Below, in pieces: positions 11,700 to 24,100 of a stretch of 64,000 nucleotides of DNA. The stretch is taken from NCBI GenBank assembly GCA_028554755.1, contig JAPTOF010000016.1:8531001-8595000 (forward strand), read 5' to 3'. Source of the DNA: Cordia subcordata. Taxonomy: Eukaryota; Streptophyta; Magnoliopsida; Boraginales; Cordiaceae. The position numbers were made by a program, and so were the translations under genes. Position 1 is the first letter of the stretch; every line of letters begins with the position of its first letter. A model generated the notes under the pieces. The model did not search any database and was not told the origin of the DNA. It worked only from the letters and a program-made list of their open reading frames with translations.

Positions 11700-13197
11700 T
11701 CTGGCTTTCTTGTCTTAAATTGAACCTAAAAATATACATAATGTTTTGCTTGATGATAGTTGGATAAATGCTATACAAGAGGAACTTAATCAATTTGAAA
11801 GAAAAAATGTGTGGAAACTTGTTGAAAAACCTAGAAATCAATCTATAATTGAAACTAAATGGGTTTTTAGAAACAAGCTAGATTAATCTGGCATAGTAAC
11901 CAGAAACAAGGCTAGATTAGTTGCACAAGGTTATCAACAAGAAGAAGGTATTGATTATGATAAAACCTTTGCTCCAATTGCTAGACTTGAATCAATTAAA
12001 ATGTTACTTGCCTTTGCATGCATTATGAATTTCAAATTGTATCAAATGGATGTGAAAAGTGCTTTCTTGAATGGGTATATTGATGAAGAAATGTATGTGG
12101 CTCAACCTCCAAGCTTTGAGGACCCTATCTATTCCAACCATGTTTTTAAGTTTGAAAAAGCGTTGTATAGACTAAAGCAAGCACCTAGGCCATTGTATGA
12201 GAGACTTAGTGGATTCTTGGTTGAAAATAGCTTCACAAAGGGAAAACTTGACTCAACTTTATTTGTAAAGCATGATGGTAAAGATTTACTAGTTGTACGA
12301 ATATATGTTGATGATATTATCTTTGGTACCAGTAATGATTCCCTTTGTGAGAACTTTTCGAAGTGTATGCATAGTGAATTTGAAATGAGCATGATGGAAG
12401 AGCTCACATTTTTCCTTGGACTTCAAATCAAAAAAACAAAGGAAGATATTTTCATCAACCAAGCTAAGTATACAGAAGAACAACTCAAGAAGTTTGGATT
12501 TGATGGAGCAAAAGAGATTAGAACTCCAATGAGCACCTCCACCAAGCTTGATAAAGATGAAAATAGTAAGCCGACAGAGAAAAGAGATATAAAAGGTATG
12601 ATCAGAAGTTTACTTTACTTAACTATCTCTAGACTCGATATTATGTTTGTCGTATGCTTGTGTGCTTGTTTTCAATCTTGTCCTAAGGAGTCTTATTTAC
12701 TTGTTGTTAAAAGGATATTTAGATACCTTAAGGAGTCTTATTTATTCTAACACCAACTTTGTCAGCTATAAAACCAATAGAAAAAGCACTAGTGGAACTT
12801 GTCATTTTCTTGGTAATTGCTTAGTATCTTGGTCAAGTAAAAACAAAATAGTGTAGCACTTTCAACGTCTGAAGTAGAATATATTGCAACAGGAAATTGT
12901 GTTACACAAGTTCTTTGAATGAAACAAATTTTGCTTGACTTTGGTGTTATGTTCGAGCATGTTCCAGCTATGTGTGATAACACAAGTGCAATCAACCTCA
13001 CTAAGAATTCAATTCAACACTCAAGGACTAAGCACATAGAAATTAGACATCATTTTATTCATGATCATTTGAAAAATGATGATATTGTGCTTAATTTTGT
13101 TACTTCTTTTTATCAACTTACTAATATTTTTACTAAACGATTGCATGAAAACCGATTTTTAAGTATTAAAAGGAAGTTGGGAATGCTACAATTGTGA
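11700..13197 (+). pseudogene. Copia reverse transcriptase-RNase H, disabled
   Basis: The copia RT domain begins near 11759 (WINAIQEELNQFERKNVW) and is open from 12001 to 12750, with MDVKSAFLNGYIDEEMYV, LYRLKQAP and the catalytic YVDDIIFG (about 12304-12330). A stop at about 11883 (GATTAATCT) breaks the upstream part. RNase H appears in pieces: RKSTSGTCHFLGN (12777 onward), then DNTSAINLTKN and HIEIRHHF (12976-13060), ending LGMLQL at 13197. The expected segment between the RT tail and RKSTSG is missing near 12745, an internal deletion. The family role is cDNA synthesis and template removal; this copy is inactive. Confidence 0.9.
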
Positions 13198-13564
13198 AAA
13201 ACACAATTTTTCTACAAAAACTTTGTACCGGAACACACCTTTTGGTACTGGTGTACCGGCTGTATCAATCGGTAGTCACTTTTGGCTGCTGGTTTCATTG
13301 GCTGACCATACCGGAAGACACCCCCAGTACCGATCGACTAATAGTCGTGAAAATTGGATTTAAAAGGCTAAGGCACGACCGGTAGGCTTATTTTTTCACT
13401 CACCCACTTGAAAAACTGTATTTTCTCTCTATTCTCTCCTTCAAAATCTCTCCAAAACTTTTTCTCTCTCAAATCTTTCACTATAACACATTATCCACTT
13501 CAATCCTTCCCTAATATTTAACATCAAAACCCTAGTTTTCTCTCTCCAAAATCTCTTCTTTCTA

Positions 13565-14655
13565 ATGGCTAACATAAGAAGTAAGGGAAAGGCTCATGCT
13601 TCTAGTTCCAAAGGCAAGAATGTTGAAAGTTCTTCAATGGGTTCATGGAGGCAACCTTCACCCGAAACCAAACCATCTTCACCTCCAAGGGAAAGAAATT
13701 ATTCTCACAAGAAAATATGGCCAGGTAAATGTCACATTCAAGATGAACTTCAAAATTTAAATATGATTGAGTTTTGTATTGCAAATGGCTAGATGAACTA
13801 CACGACCACTAGAGAACCCGTTTATCCTGGACTTGTTCGTGAGCTCTATAAAATTTGGAATGGAACAATCTTTATGGTAAAGTTTGGTTAGTTGTTAGAG
13901 GGTTGATATTGAAATTACTGAGGAAGATTTTAGGAATATATTTAATATTCCCTTGCATAATAGTCAGTACATCATATTAGCTTTTAGAAACTTTCCCCAA
14001 TTTTCTGATGATATTAATGAAAGGACCATTTATGGTTTTTTTTTTGGTCATGTACCTCAATATCTTGAGTTTTCTCTTTTAAATAAAGTCTGTCCAGTTT
14101 ACAAGGCACTTATTAAGATGTTCAAACATAATGTGGTGCCTAAAGACACTCGTGACGAGGAAATCTACAAGGTCGAGGCGTATTGTTTATCTTTGCTCCA
14201 CCATAACTATAGGGTTAAACTCCGGGTGACAATTCTAGCTTATATAAAGAATGTGGTCCTTAGAAATACAGTGCTTGGATATGGGATGGTATTGACTAGG
14301 ATTTTTAAAGCTAAGGGTGTTATACTTGAAAATGTTCCAAAAAGCTCCTTCAATCATATGTTAAATCTAGATTTCAATGCCTTAAGAGGATGGAGTTATT
14401 CTAGTAGAGAGGGAGATGGATACACTTGCATGAATTTAAAGTGTTGCCTCAAAATTGAAGGAGCCTCATCCTTCAAAGAATTGCAAACAAGACTACTTTT
14501 GATTTCCATCACCAAGATGAAGAAGGGCAAGAGCTTGATTTTGATGGGAAAATAATGTTGCTAATGATGAAGACATGGAGGATGCGGAAGAAGAAGAGAA
14601 AGTAGAAGAAGATGAGGAGGCCCAAGAAGAGTACAATGAAGAATAAGGGCAATAC
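13565..14655 (+). pseudogene. Accessory ORF downstream of copia pol, disabled
   Basis: After pol, a new frame starts at ATG 13565 (MANIRSKGKAHASSSKGKN), with a Ser/Pro/Lys-rich leader and a stop at 13789. It continues in pieces: YPGLVRELYKIWNG (about 13826), then 13953-14555 in one frame (VCPVYKALIKMFKHN, HHNYRVKLRVTILAYIKN). It ends in a Glu-rich segment near 14570-14646. The pattern resembles the putative plant transposon protein domain found in retroelement-linked plant ORFs and in extra ORFs of SIRE-type copia elements. No transmembrane segment is obvious. The family resemblance is from memory and function is unknown. Confidence 0.55.
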
Positions 14656-15427
14656 TATAAGCTTCAATCCAAAAATGCCAATGATAGGCATGTAACGGCT
14701 CTTTGAAAAAGTTGATTCCATAGGAAAAAAAGTTGATCATTAGCTGCTACCATAGGAAATCAACATACCACTCTTGACAGCCTTGCTATAATAGTTGGGG
14801 ATCAAAGCCAAATCATGGCTCGCCTAGCTTGGGATATGAAGTTGATGAAGCTATGCATGGGACTTCTCGATGACAATGAAGCCAGCCCAAGTCATTAGCC
14901 TCTATTTCCTTTCCTAGTTCTCAAAATCCCACCTCCTAGGATGTTTCTCCAATGATTTCACTTCATGTCACTTAATTTTGATGGATGATTTCTTTTTTCA
15001 TTATATGTTATTGGTTAGTGTTTATGGTTATTCTTCCATACTTGCATATACTTGTTTATATTTGCTCTTGTACTTATATATATATATATATTTGCTTAGG
15101 ACTTCTATGCTTGCACGCTTGTATACGGGCCAAGTGATGAAACCTCTTAGTATTGATGGGTCTTTGCTTTCCTACTTCTTCCATATGGCTCAAAGATTTT
15201 TTATGATCTCTTTGATGATGCCAAAGGAAGAGAAAGGATATTGTTTGTTCTCAAAGGTATTCTTAAGGGTATTGTTCTTAAGTTTTTTATTATTGTATAG
15301 TATGTATGCTCATACTAATGTTTTATGATTCTTATAAGCTCATATTATCTCTATGTTTATTAAAGGATAGTCTTGAAGTTAGGGGGAGCTTCCTCCTATG
15401 ATTCCACCTTTGACAATTTTGTCATCA

Positions 15428-15960
15428 TCAAAAAAAGGGAGAATGTTGAATATATTGGTTCAATATTTTGATTTACTTATGTTAATTATATTTTGATGAT
15501 ATTATAATTATGCTTTGTTATCTAATTACTAGTACTTTTATTATATTGAATATCTTGTACATTAGCATTCGTGAGCAAAGAACATAGACAAAGCATGGTT
15601 ATGGAGCATGGTTCATGAAGATTGTGTACCTTGAAGTTTTATTATAGTTGTAGCTCTTTTCCTTTTTATTAGTCTTATGTTAAGTTGATCTTGGTACATA
15701 AGCAAAATGATATGAGCTCAATACCTTAACGCATTGCATGCATTCTTTATGCGTTTTGCTCATAATTCTTGTTCTTTTTATACTTGATTTTTCTCCTTAA
15801 CACATATTTATATATCCTTTCTATCTTCTTATATTTATCATTATATGATGCACACATGCTTTTTCTTACATTCAAATATCGTTTCCTATAGAAAAATATA
15901 GACTTGAAGTGCATATCTTTGTATTTTGGATTTGCATGTATTGTAACATACACTACTTGA
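15428..15960 (+). repeat. Copia polypurine tract and beginning of 3' LTR
   Basis: TCATCATCAAAAAAAGGGAGAA (15422-15443) matches the purine-rich tract that ends SIRE-like copia elements, and it is followed at 15444 by TGTTGAATATATTGG, a TG-starting LTR. The LTR's 3' end could not be found: the 85 bases at the left window edge find no clear match downstream, so the end coordinate given is arbitrary. The LTR may be truncated or rearranged. Confidence 0.55.
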
Positions 15961-16759
15961 TACTTTGGATATTATATATGCTTATATGTATGTATGTATG
16001 TATATATGTATATACTTAAATGGCTTTGCAGTAAAAGTGCATCACTTTGACAAGTGTAAAATTAACAAACATCTATACATGAAAATAACCACATATGTTT
16101 GTTTAGAATAAAAAAACTATTTATTCAGTATTCATAAGCTATTTGTTCAATAAAATTCACAAATCATCTTTGTTCAGTATTGATAAGTTATTTGGTCAGT
16201 ACATTAACAGTAGCAGATGCACATAGCACTGTGCACCTACATGTGCACAAAATAAGTTCCTTATGTTGCATGCACATAAAGGCTTTCTTGTTAGATATAT
16301 ATGTTATAAAATATTTTAAATAATAGTAAAATGTCTTAATTTAAATGCTAAACTTATCAAAATTTTCATAATCTACAAATTGAAAATAGCTTGTATAGGT
16401 ATAGTAATTTTTGCTTTCTAATACACACTTCAATTATGTTTTATTTTAGGTCTTACCAAATAGGCTCTTTGGCTAAATAAAAAAGAAATAATCAAAGTTC
16501 AAAATGGTATGAAGAGGATAATAATTAAAGAGAAGAAAGGAATTAAAACAAAATAGTCAAAGTTAAAAATGGTATGAAAAAGAGGATAATAATTAAAGAG
16601 GAGAAAAAATATAAAAAGGAAATAAAAAAGGAGAGAGAAATAATCGAAGTAAAAAGAAAAACAAAAATGTTGTGAAGTTGGCATGCCAACTCAATACGCC
16701 ACCTAAGAAGTGATTAAAAAAAAGTGATAAAATTAGGGTGACAATCAAGGATCTGGATT
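15961..16759. other. AT-rich non-coding stretch with short TATG microsatellite
   Basis: It contains a TATG/TATA microsatellite at about 15977-16013, then AT-rich DNA with repeated CAGTATTSATAAGYTATTTG-like words (16115-16200). It may include the rest of the copia LTR. No gene is seen. Confidence 0.5.
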
Positions 16760-17387
16760 CTCTCTACGTGATGTTCTCTCCTAGTAACTAAGAAGTGTTT
16801 TGTGGACCTTTGGATTCACAAACAAATCTAAGCTGTTGAATTAAAAATGTGACTGATAATTTTAAAATAGACATTTACTTTCCTTGATTATTGACTTCTC
16901 TTTTGGTATTTGAACCAAGAAAAAGAAGAAAAGAGTTTTCTGTTTGCATCACCATTCATATGCTTGTTTAATGGTAGTAGATTTATCTAATTATGCTTAA
17001 TAATTCACTTAATTGCCAAGGTATTTGCTAGGTCTCATTTTCTTAAATTGCATTTGATCGTTTGCATGTTATCATTTGAATGTTTTAGCTAGAGATTCAT
17101 GTTCATATAGAAAATTCAATAATTGCTTGATGTTTGCACTGCATTTCTTGTGTTCATGGCTAATTACTTGACATGAGAAAGTTTTTGAAACATGAGAGAT
17201 TAGGTGATAAATAAGCTTTGATAGATTTGATTGGATTGTAATTAAGAAAAAAATAGAAACGAAAAGTAAATATTTATTTTAAAAGTATTGGCCATACTTT
17301 TTAATTGAATGGCCTAGATTTGTCTATGTGAATCCAAAAGTCCACAAAATACCTCCTCGTTACTGGGATAGAACTTCACTAGGAGAC
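16760..17387. mobile_element. MITE-like element with about 120-bp inverted arms
   Basis: The left arm (16760-16881) and right arm (17263-17387) are imperfect reverse complements. Shared blocks include TTTTGTGGACCTTTGGATTCAC on the left against GTGAATCCAAAAGTCCACAAAA on the right, and TAAAATAGACATTTACTTT against AAAGTAAATATTTATTTTA. About 380 bases of non-coding DNA separate them. Long arms and no ORF suggest a non-autonomous DNA transposon, perhaps Mutator-like. No clean target duplication was identified. Confidence 0.7.
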
Positions 17388-17883
17388 GACTCGTGCATTA
17401 CTCAAACACAATATGCCACAAAAGCTCATGTTAGCATTGTTAATCACCTTGGTTATGTGGCACCCATGCTTAATGACTTTTTGGAGAAAAAGGCTAGTGA
17501 AGTTTTCTGAAACAAAGCTTCAATTCTCTTCCATTGAATAGGTATCCATTTAATCGATTAAATATACTAACTTTAAGAAAAAATGGTCAACTAGAGAATT
17601 CTTGTAATACACATTACAAAAAAGGAAAAAGAAAGAAAACTAAACAAATGGCTGTCTTTGCATGTTTACCACACACGTGTGTGTGTGCATGTGTTTTAGT
17701 TCATATGTGTGGTGTTTTCTTATGACACATGTTGGGTTGGTTAGGTAAATAGCTAGACTCCAAGGGGCTAAAATGCAAAAACAAGAAAAGTAAGAAGATA
17801 AGATTAGATGGGAAAAAGATTAAACCCATTTTCTCCTTCCTTTGCCCTTCCTCATTCCTTTCTTATTCTTTTCCCTTCTCACC
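17388..17883. other. Non-coding spacer
   Basis: AT-rich; contains a short alternating purine-pyrimidine tract (CACACACGTGTGTGTGTGCATGTG, about 17670-17693). No conserved reading frame is recognised. Confidence 0.5.
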
Positions 17884-20007
17884 TGTAAAACCCAATTTTC
17901 CTCCTCAAACTTGTTGCTGCTATTGAAAACTAAATTAAAACAAGAAATGGTCTTTTATTTGACAAATCTAGGAAGTTTGGTTTATTTATTTAAGGTCACT
18001 TGTATCTTGACTTATTTATATGTTCTTATACCTAAGTGTTTGCATAAGTATGAGTATGAAAAGCTACTTGTGTAAAGTTGGTTATGTGATTCCAGGTTAT
18101 GGTGGAAATTATGAAGGCTTGACTTATGGGTTTATTTATCTAAATTGCTGGTACCTTAATTTATTCATGTGTTTTTACACGAATATTTATATGAGTTTAG
18201 GCATAAGGCTGCCTGTGAAGCTAGAAGTGTGTAAGAGAAGTAATAACATGTAAACAATACTATTAAGCTAAGCATAAGTTGTGATGTCGAAATTGATATG
18301 TTTTCTTACGCTTATAATCTTGGGTAACCAGCTATATCATTTTAGGGGAGGATAATTAATATATTATATAGATGAATTGGTATGTTGAAGTAAATAAAAT
18401 TTGGCTTGGCATGTGTGTGATATGTTAAAGTTAGAAGAAGACGAAGAAGGGAAAATAAAGCAAGGTGAATATGTATGCATAGAATTAGCTTTCTAAAAAT
18501 GGAAGGAATTTAACTTGGGTCTGCTAATGGGAGGAAATGGGTGTTGTGTGTATAAATTTGGATTCAGTAAAAAGGAATCGCATCTTTTTTTTTATATGTA
18601 TGTCAGTGATTGTATATAAGCTTCCTATACTTGCATTATTCTTATATGAGTTGCCATTTATCTTTTGTGGGTAAAACTGAGAATTGAGGAAAGGTAAAAC
18701 AAGATTAATATGTCTATAGAGATTGATTTGGCTTGATTAAGTATATTCATATAAATAAATGAACTGAGTTAGGTTGTTATCGATTATTATTTCTTTCATG
18801 ATTGTATTTTGGCCCAAGTTAAATTTGTAAATATTGTGGTGTATTATGAGAACCTGCTAGATTGCCGGACGCTACTTCATTAAGTGTGCTTGTGGAATAA
18901 AACAGAGCTAGTATTATGCCAACATGATATTATTATCTTAGTTATCACCACAATTCTATTTAGCATGTGTTTGATAAGTTATTATCATTATTCACTTGGA
19001 ATTCCCTTCTTTTCCTTGTGCTCAGTAAGTGTGATCTTGACTCTGAATTTATTATAATGTTATGTTAACTGTACCTGTTATAATTATTAAGAAAAAGAGG
19101 ACTTGATTATTGAGCTGGTTTGAGGTAAGTTGGACTACCCATCTATATCCTAGTTTTTCGTTTCCTTCCCACTTAACTTGAGTCTTTTGAGCATCCTTTA
19201 TTATCTTCCTTTGGATTGTCAGTGTGTGATTAGAATTCTGAGCCTGTACCTAACGTGTACTCATATCTATTGGGATCCCATGATTTTGGAATTATTCAGT
19301 GTGTTTTCTGTGGTTGAGTGTGTTCCCTTAAAGTTGTGACACCTAGCCGGCGGGTGAGATTGCTGATATATATCTACTATCCTGTACACGTCAGTGAGAG
19401 ATGGTTCACCAGATGTAGGTGTGTCCTATGCCCTCATCGGTGGGAGGTTCACTGTGAGAGGAAGAGGAGAATAAATGCCTATCTGTTACGGTGTATAAGG
19501 TAAATTTAGTATCAATATCGTAGCTCTAAGTTACACTCTGATTCCGACCTGGCTTCGTGTATCCATTTGCCTAAAAGTGACTTCAGTCTATCTTGATCCT
19601 GTTATTTCTTATTGTCTATTTTTTTTTTATCTCGACCTGGTATCTTTGATTAGGACCACTCGTAGGTCTCATCCCAGGTGTCCACTTATTGAGCTTTGTT
19701 TCGCTCATTATATTATTCATATGTCTTTACAGGGGTGATGGTTGGGAATTCAAAAGAGGACTTTCCTTGGCATTTGTTTGATGTAATTTAATGAGCTTTG
19801 ATTTCTTTATAGCTTGGATCATATGCAATTAACTCAAACTTGTAAATAACTAAGATTGATGGTTTATAGTGTTTTGTAGGAGTTTTTTGAGGTACTTTAG
19901 CTTTTTGTACTGCATTTTAAAGCCTTGTAGGCTTAGGAGGAGCGATCTTCTTAGGCTCGAGGCGATCACGACCCTAAGTTCAGGCAGATGGATTTGGTGG
20001 CGTGACA
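17884..20007 (+). repeat. Probable gypsy solo LTR or LTR fragment
   Basis: The right part has wording typical of plant Ty3/gypsy LTRs: CTTATTGAGCTTTGTTTCGCTC (about 19687-19708), a TACAGGGG step (19730), and an end CGATCACGACCCTAAG ... GTGGCGTGACA (about 19962-20007), where such LTRs normally end before a primer site. A possible start is TGTAAAACCC at 17884. No primer site or internal region follows, and no 5-bp target duplication was found, so a solo LTR or truncated fragment is inferred. The start is uncertain. Confidence 0.4.
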
Positions 20008-21146
20008 ATGCTACTAAAAAGGACGACGCCACATGAATGATTACTTTGTAATGTGCAGTATTTTCATAGGTTTGGCAAATGTCATGAGACTTATAGTCTT
20101 CTTGTACTCTGACATATTTATATGGCCTCTTAGAGATACATATATGCCAAGAACCTCTTGAAAAGTTTTTAATGGCAGACTCCATCAAGACCTCAAAGGT
20201 CAATAATTATGGATACAAATAGAAAAAAGGAAGAAAAGATGGCATTTTATGCCAGAAAGAGTAAACATCTCCTGAAAAGCATTGCTCAACATTCATAAAT
20301 CTAAAAAGGAAGGTGTACCATCTCGATTTGGGAATGACAGGCGAGAGGACTTCAATTTTCGATCCCACAACCATACTCGCGCTAGAACTCAGAGTCCTAA
20401 AAGTAACATCCAGCGTACATTGGTTGGGTGCGTCTTAAGAGTATATATTTGCAATCTAAATTTTGTTAAATTTGCATATGTCCATGAAACATTGAATGCT
20501 GCATCAAGATATTAATTTAGAAGCAATGCCTGGGAATAAACCTAAATCTATGACTGATTGCAGTTTAGCTTCATCTGTTAGCTCTTCTACTTCTACGCAT
20601 ATAGGCATAGCCGTTACAATTTTATCAGCAGACAAAGAAATTCAACCATGGCGCAACAGGAAACTTGTTGCCACATGACCACATATAGGTTCTGCGCCTG
20701 ATCATAGGATTTGCGTGGTGCATGATTGCACAAAAAAAGACTGACCTCAAAACACAATGGAACAAGCACATTCAAGCTAAAGGAAGAGACTCCATGGTTC
20801 TACACATACTCTGCGTCATAACAGAAAATTTCAGTTTCATATATTCAGAACTGAAAGTGGCAGTCCACAGAGATTGCTATTCAGAGGTTCAAAGAACTCT
20901 GTCCTGTGTGATCCGTTGAAACAATATAAGCACAACATGCTAGGCACAGTATTGGAAATTTATCCTCAGATAATCATGATAATTTCACAAAGAATGTAGC
21001 GAGACAACAAAGAAACCGGTCACATTCACTTTGTCACAGCACATTGCGCCTCCAGGAAGAGCCTTCATTTGTTGTCTACCTCAGGACCACATAATAAGCT
21101 GTGGGTTCCAGGCAAAGAGCATAAGCTGCCTCATGATGCTCAATAG
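20008..21146. other. 3' flank of the DUF2439 gene
   Basis: About 1.1 kb between the LTR-like end and the stop codon of the - strand gene. The part nearest 21146 should be its 3' UTR. No exon, tRNA or repeat is recognised. Confidence 0.5.
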
Positions 21147-24100
21147 TCAAAATCCAAGATCAAAACTTGGAAATTCATCCATCTTCTGTGTGGTCGTATC
21201 CTGCTGCGTATTTTTCTCCTCAATGATAGATGGCCTACAAGCAGCATAGCCATTTGGAACAGCCCTACCAGCACCAGAAACTTCGTTGCGTCTCTCATCA
21301 ATTCCTCTGCTATCTGCATGATGCTGCAAAAAGAAAATGATCCTTAATGAGCAAGTTAAGACTTTTAACACAAAAGGAGTTCATATGTATGAAACATGAA
21401 CATTGGCGGGATTATAGGTAAATTATGATCCACTAATCCAGCTTAATAATCAATATACTTCGGGGTTCACTAATTTGATTTAGTTATTTTATTCACATCA
21501 ATTGGTTTGTCATGTTGATATCTTTCATTTGGAGCTATCAATATCCTCCTTATACCAAACCAGAAATTTTCACATACAGGATATGACTGGTATGGTATGT
21601 CATAATCATCTAAATAAAGAGATAATTTAGCAAGTTATACAAACTAAATACAGACCAGGGGAATATTTTTGAGTTTTACTTCCTTCGATGATCCAGTTGA
21701 GCCTGAACAATATGCTGCTGCAGTTCCAGATCCAGTCAGTTTCTCTCCATTGTTACAATCAAATGATGGGCACATTAAATCGGCAACCAGATGTTTCTGG
21801 TCTGTGGAAATTCCATCCTTCCTCTGTGTTCCTGAGCTGTTGAATAAAACGGATGCAATTTGTAGCAGGCCTACGGAATCCGAATTAGACCAAACATTAT
21901 CTTGAGGCTTCATTATTGGAGAATTGGGCCTTGTCTCACTGCTGTCAAGGCACTCGGTGCTCAATTTAAGATGCAAGACATCTGCTGCTTCTGATCTGAA
22001 ATAAGGCAAGTTCAATGGCAGTTAGATGAACTTTGTTGCACATACTAAACATGATTCCTACAATAACTTAGCCGCCTGCTCAGGCTGAAAATAGCTAAAC
22101 AAACTTTTGCATGTCACAGAAACAACACGTCATTTTGTCATCCATATACAACATGCTTTTTAGATCTAAAAGAAATTTTAAAACACAATAGGAAATAAGT
22201 CAACTATTTGCTAGCACTCTGTCAGAAAACTGGGCAAATTTCAGCTAAGAAAGTACATATAACTGAATTTGATTGAATAAGGCACTCCCTTACAAGAATT
22301 TGACTCCTCTTGGGAGTTCCAATCCAAAGTATGTCATATGCATTTAAGAATCTCTGAAGGAGTTTGCAGTTAGAATTGCCAAAGGGTTCTGCAGATAAAA
22401 TGATCTGATCTTTGCTAACATTAGCATAAACTACCTATGAATGCAGGAGAGAAACTTATTGTATCTTTTTGAAGTAGTTCATCAGGCTCTGATTATTTTG
22501 GATTGTTTAGATGATTGACGAAACTAATTGTATCTTTTTGAAGTAGTTCATCAGGCTCTGATTGTTTTGGATTGTTTAGATGATTGACTTCAGAGCGTTT
22601 GCAAACTATCCATTTGATTAACTTTTATACATTTTTGTCTAAGAAGTGTTTTATTGAATAAGAACATATTGTTTTCACAACCAAAATTAAGATGATACTC
22701 CTATTTTGTAGAGAATCAATATTTGTCACAATGAATTTCAATTTTCCCTGTTTCAGTTATGTGCTTACTATGGGAAAATTATGAGCATGCACCATCTAAG
22801 ATGAATTTCTGCTTCAACTTAAGCACTTGAGCAGAGCATACCGAAGAGAAAAGTTGGATTTAGTAGCTTGACTTTCTGCTTTGTTTTGAGAATCTACCAA
22901 ATTGAGTATGCCACTTCTATGGACTTCCTTTTCAGCTTTAGGTTGTGAAACGCCATCTTTAAAATCATCCTCTGTCATAGTTTCTTCATCTAAATGCACC
23001 ACAGCAACTCTTTTGTGATTGAAATTTTGCACATGCTCCCCTTCCAGATTCTTAAGATCAGAATTAAAAGAATCTGGAGGGACATCAGAATGGTATTGCT
23101 TCGCAGATGGCCTTCCCATGGTAACAATTTCCTCTTGAACCACAGGTTTCTTGATGAAGGATAAAATTTCACAAGCTGCCATAATAAGAAATCAAACTAA
23201 TTTTCATCATGACTGGTCCCAATGTATGAGTGATTCTCAGAAATTAGTTACTAGTCACCGGGACAAAATGCGGGAATGAGATAGGGAAGAGATCCATTTT
23301 CTTCCGGACAGAGATCCAAATTATTCGTATACATAGCATGGGACTGAAATAGCCCATTACCACTGACCCAAGGATTTGGATGGCAATTGTTACTGTAACC
23401 TTTTAAAATGGAAACAAGAAATGGGCTTCCACGTTTATTTCTCAATCTTCATTTCATTTGCAAGATAAAGATTGGGAAACTGCTTAACAGAAGAAATGTA
23501 AATGCTTCCCATACGAAATGACAGCTTACCAGCACGTATAGGTGTGCTTGTAGGTCTTGAACTTTGTATACTACAATCCATGGTGGAGCTTCTAGTGTCT
23601 GAAATATTTTTCCTAGGAGCAGCATTTTCTTGACCTTTTTCTAGTTAAAGAAGCCAATGTAGGAAAGGAAAGATCAGAAAGTACACATCTAAAACAAATT
23701 ATAATCAATTCAGGTGTTACAAAGGGATTGGGTAGTTAATCAGAAATGTCCTTCATCAGGCCAAATCGTGTGAGGCCACTAGCACCATTAGAGTCTACAC
23801 ATATTACTAATTGAGTTAAGATCTGCACTTTGCCTCCCCATGCACATGATACTGAGAGATTTGCAATTCTTTGTTTTTATTTGGATATTGAAATAGCATC
23901 AATCAAAGGAACGCATAAATGGTAGAAAGCAAGAAAGAAAGACAGGCACTTATGGTATATGAAGAAACATTATGAAGTTTCTCATGATAACTTTACCATT
24001 ACAAGCACGCTTGTCCACCTGGATCATCCTACCAAATTTGACATCTACAACTGTGCTTTTAGAATACAATTCCACATTTTTACAGGAAGAAGCATTTTTT

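Larger units (their letters stand above)
1..15443 (+). mobile_element. Decayed Ty1/copia retrotransposon (interrupted)
   Basis: Copia-order coding remnants lie on the + strand: gag (from 86), protease, integrase (to about 3065), reverse transcriptase and RNase H (11.7-13.2 kb), an accessory ORF (13.6-14.6 kb), and a polypurine tract at 15428-15443 followed by a TGTTGA LTR start. The order protease-integrase-RT-RNase H is diagnostic of copia. Integrase and RT are separated by a nested gypsy insertion at 3168 to about 11505. Many in-frame stops and frameshifts show the copy is dead. The 5' LTR is at or before base 1; the bases just upstream of gag (about 60-85) resemble a decayed primer-binding region. 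The extra ORF after pol and the PPT style suggest the SIRE/Maximus lineage, which is an inference. Confidence 0.9.
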
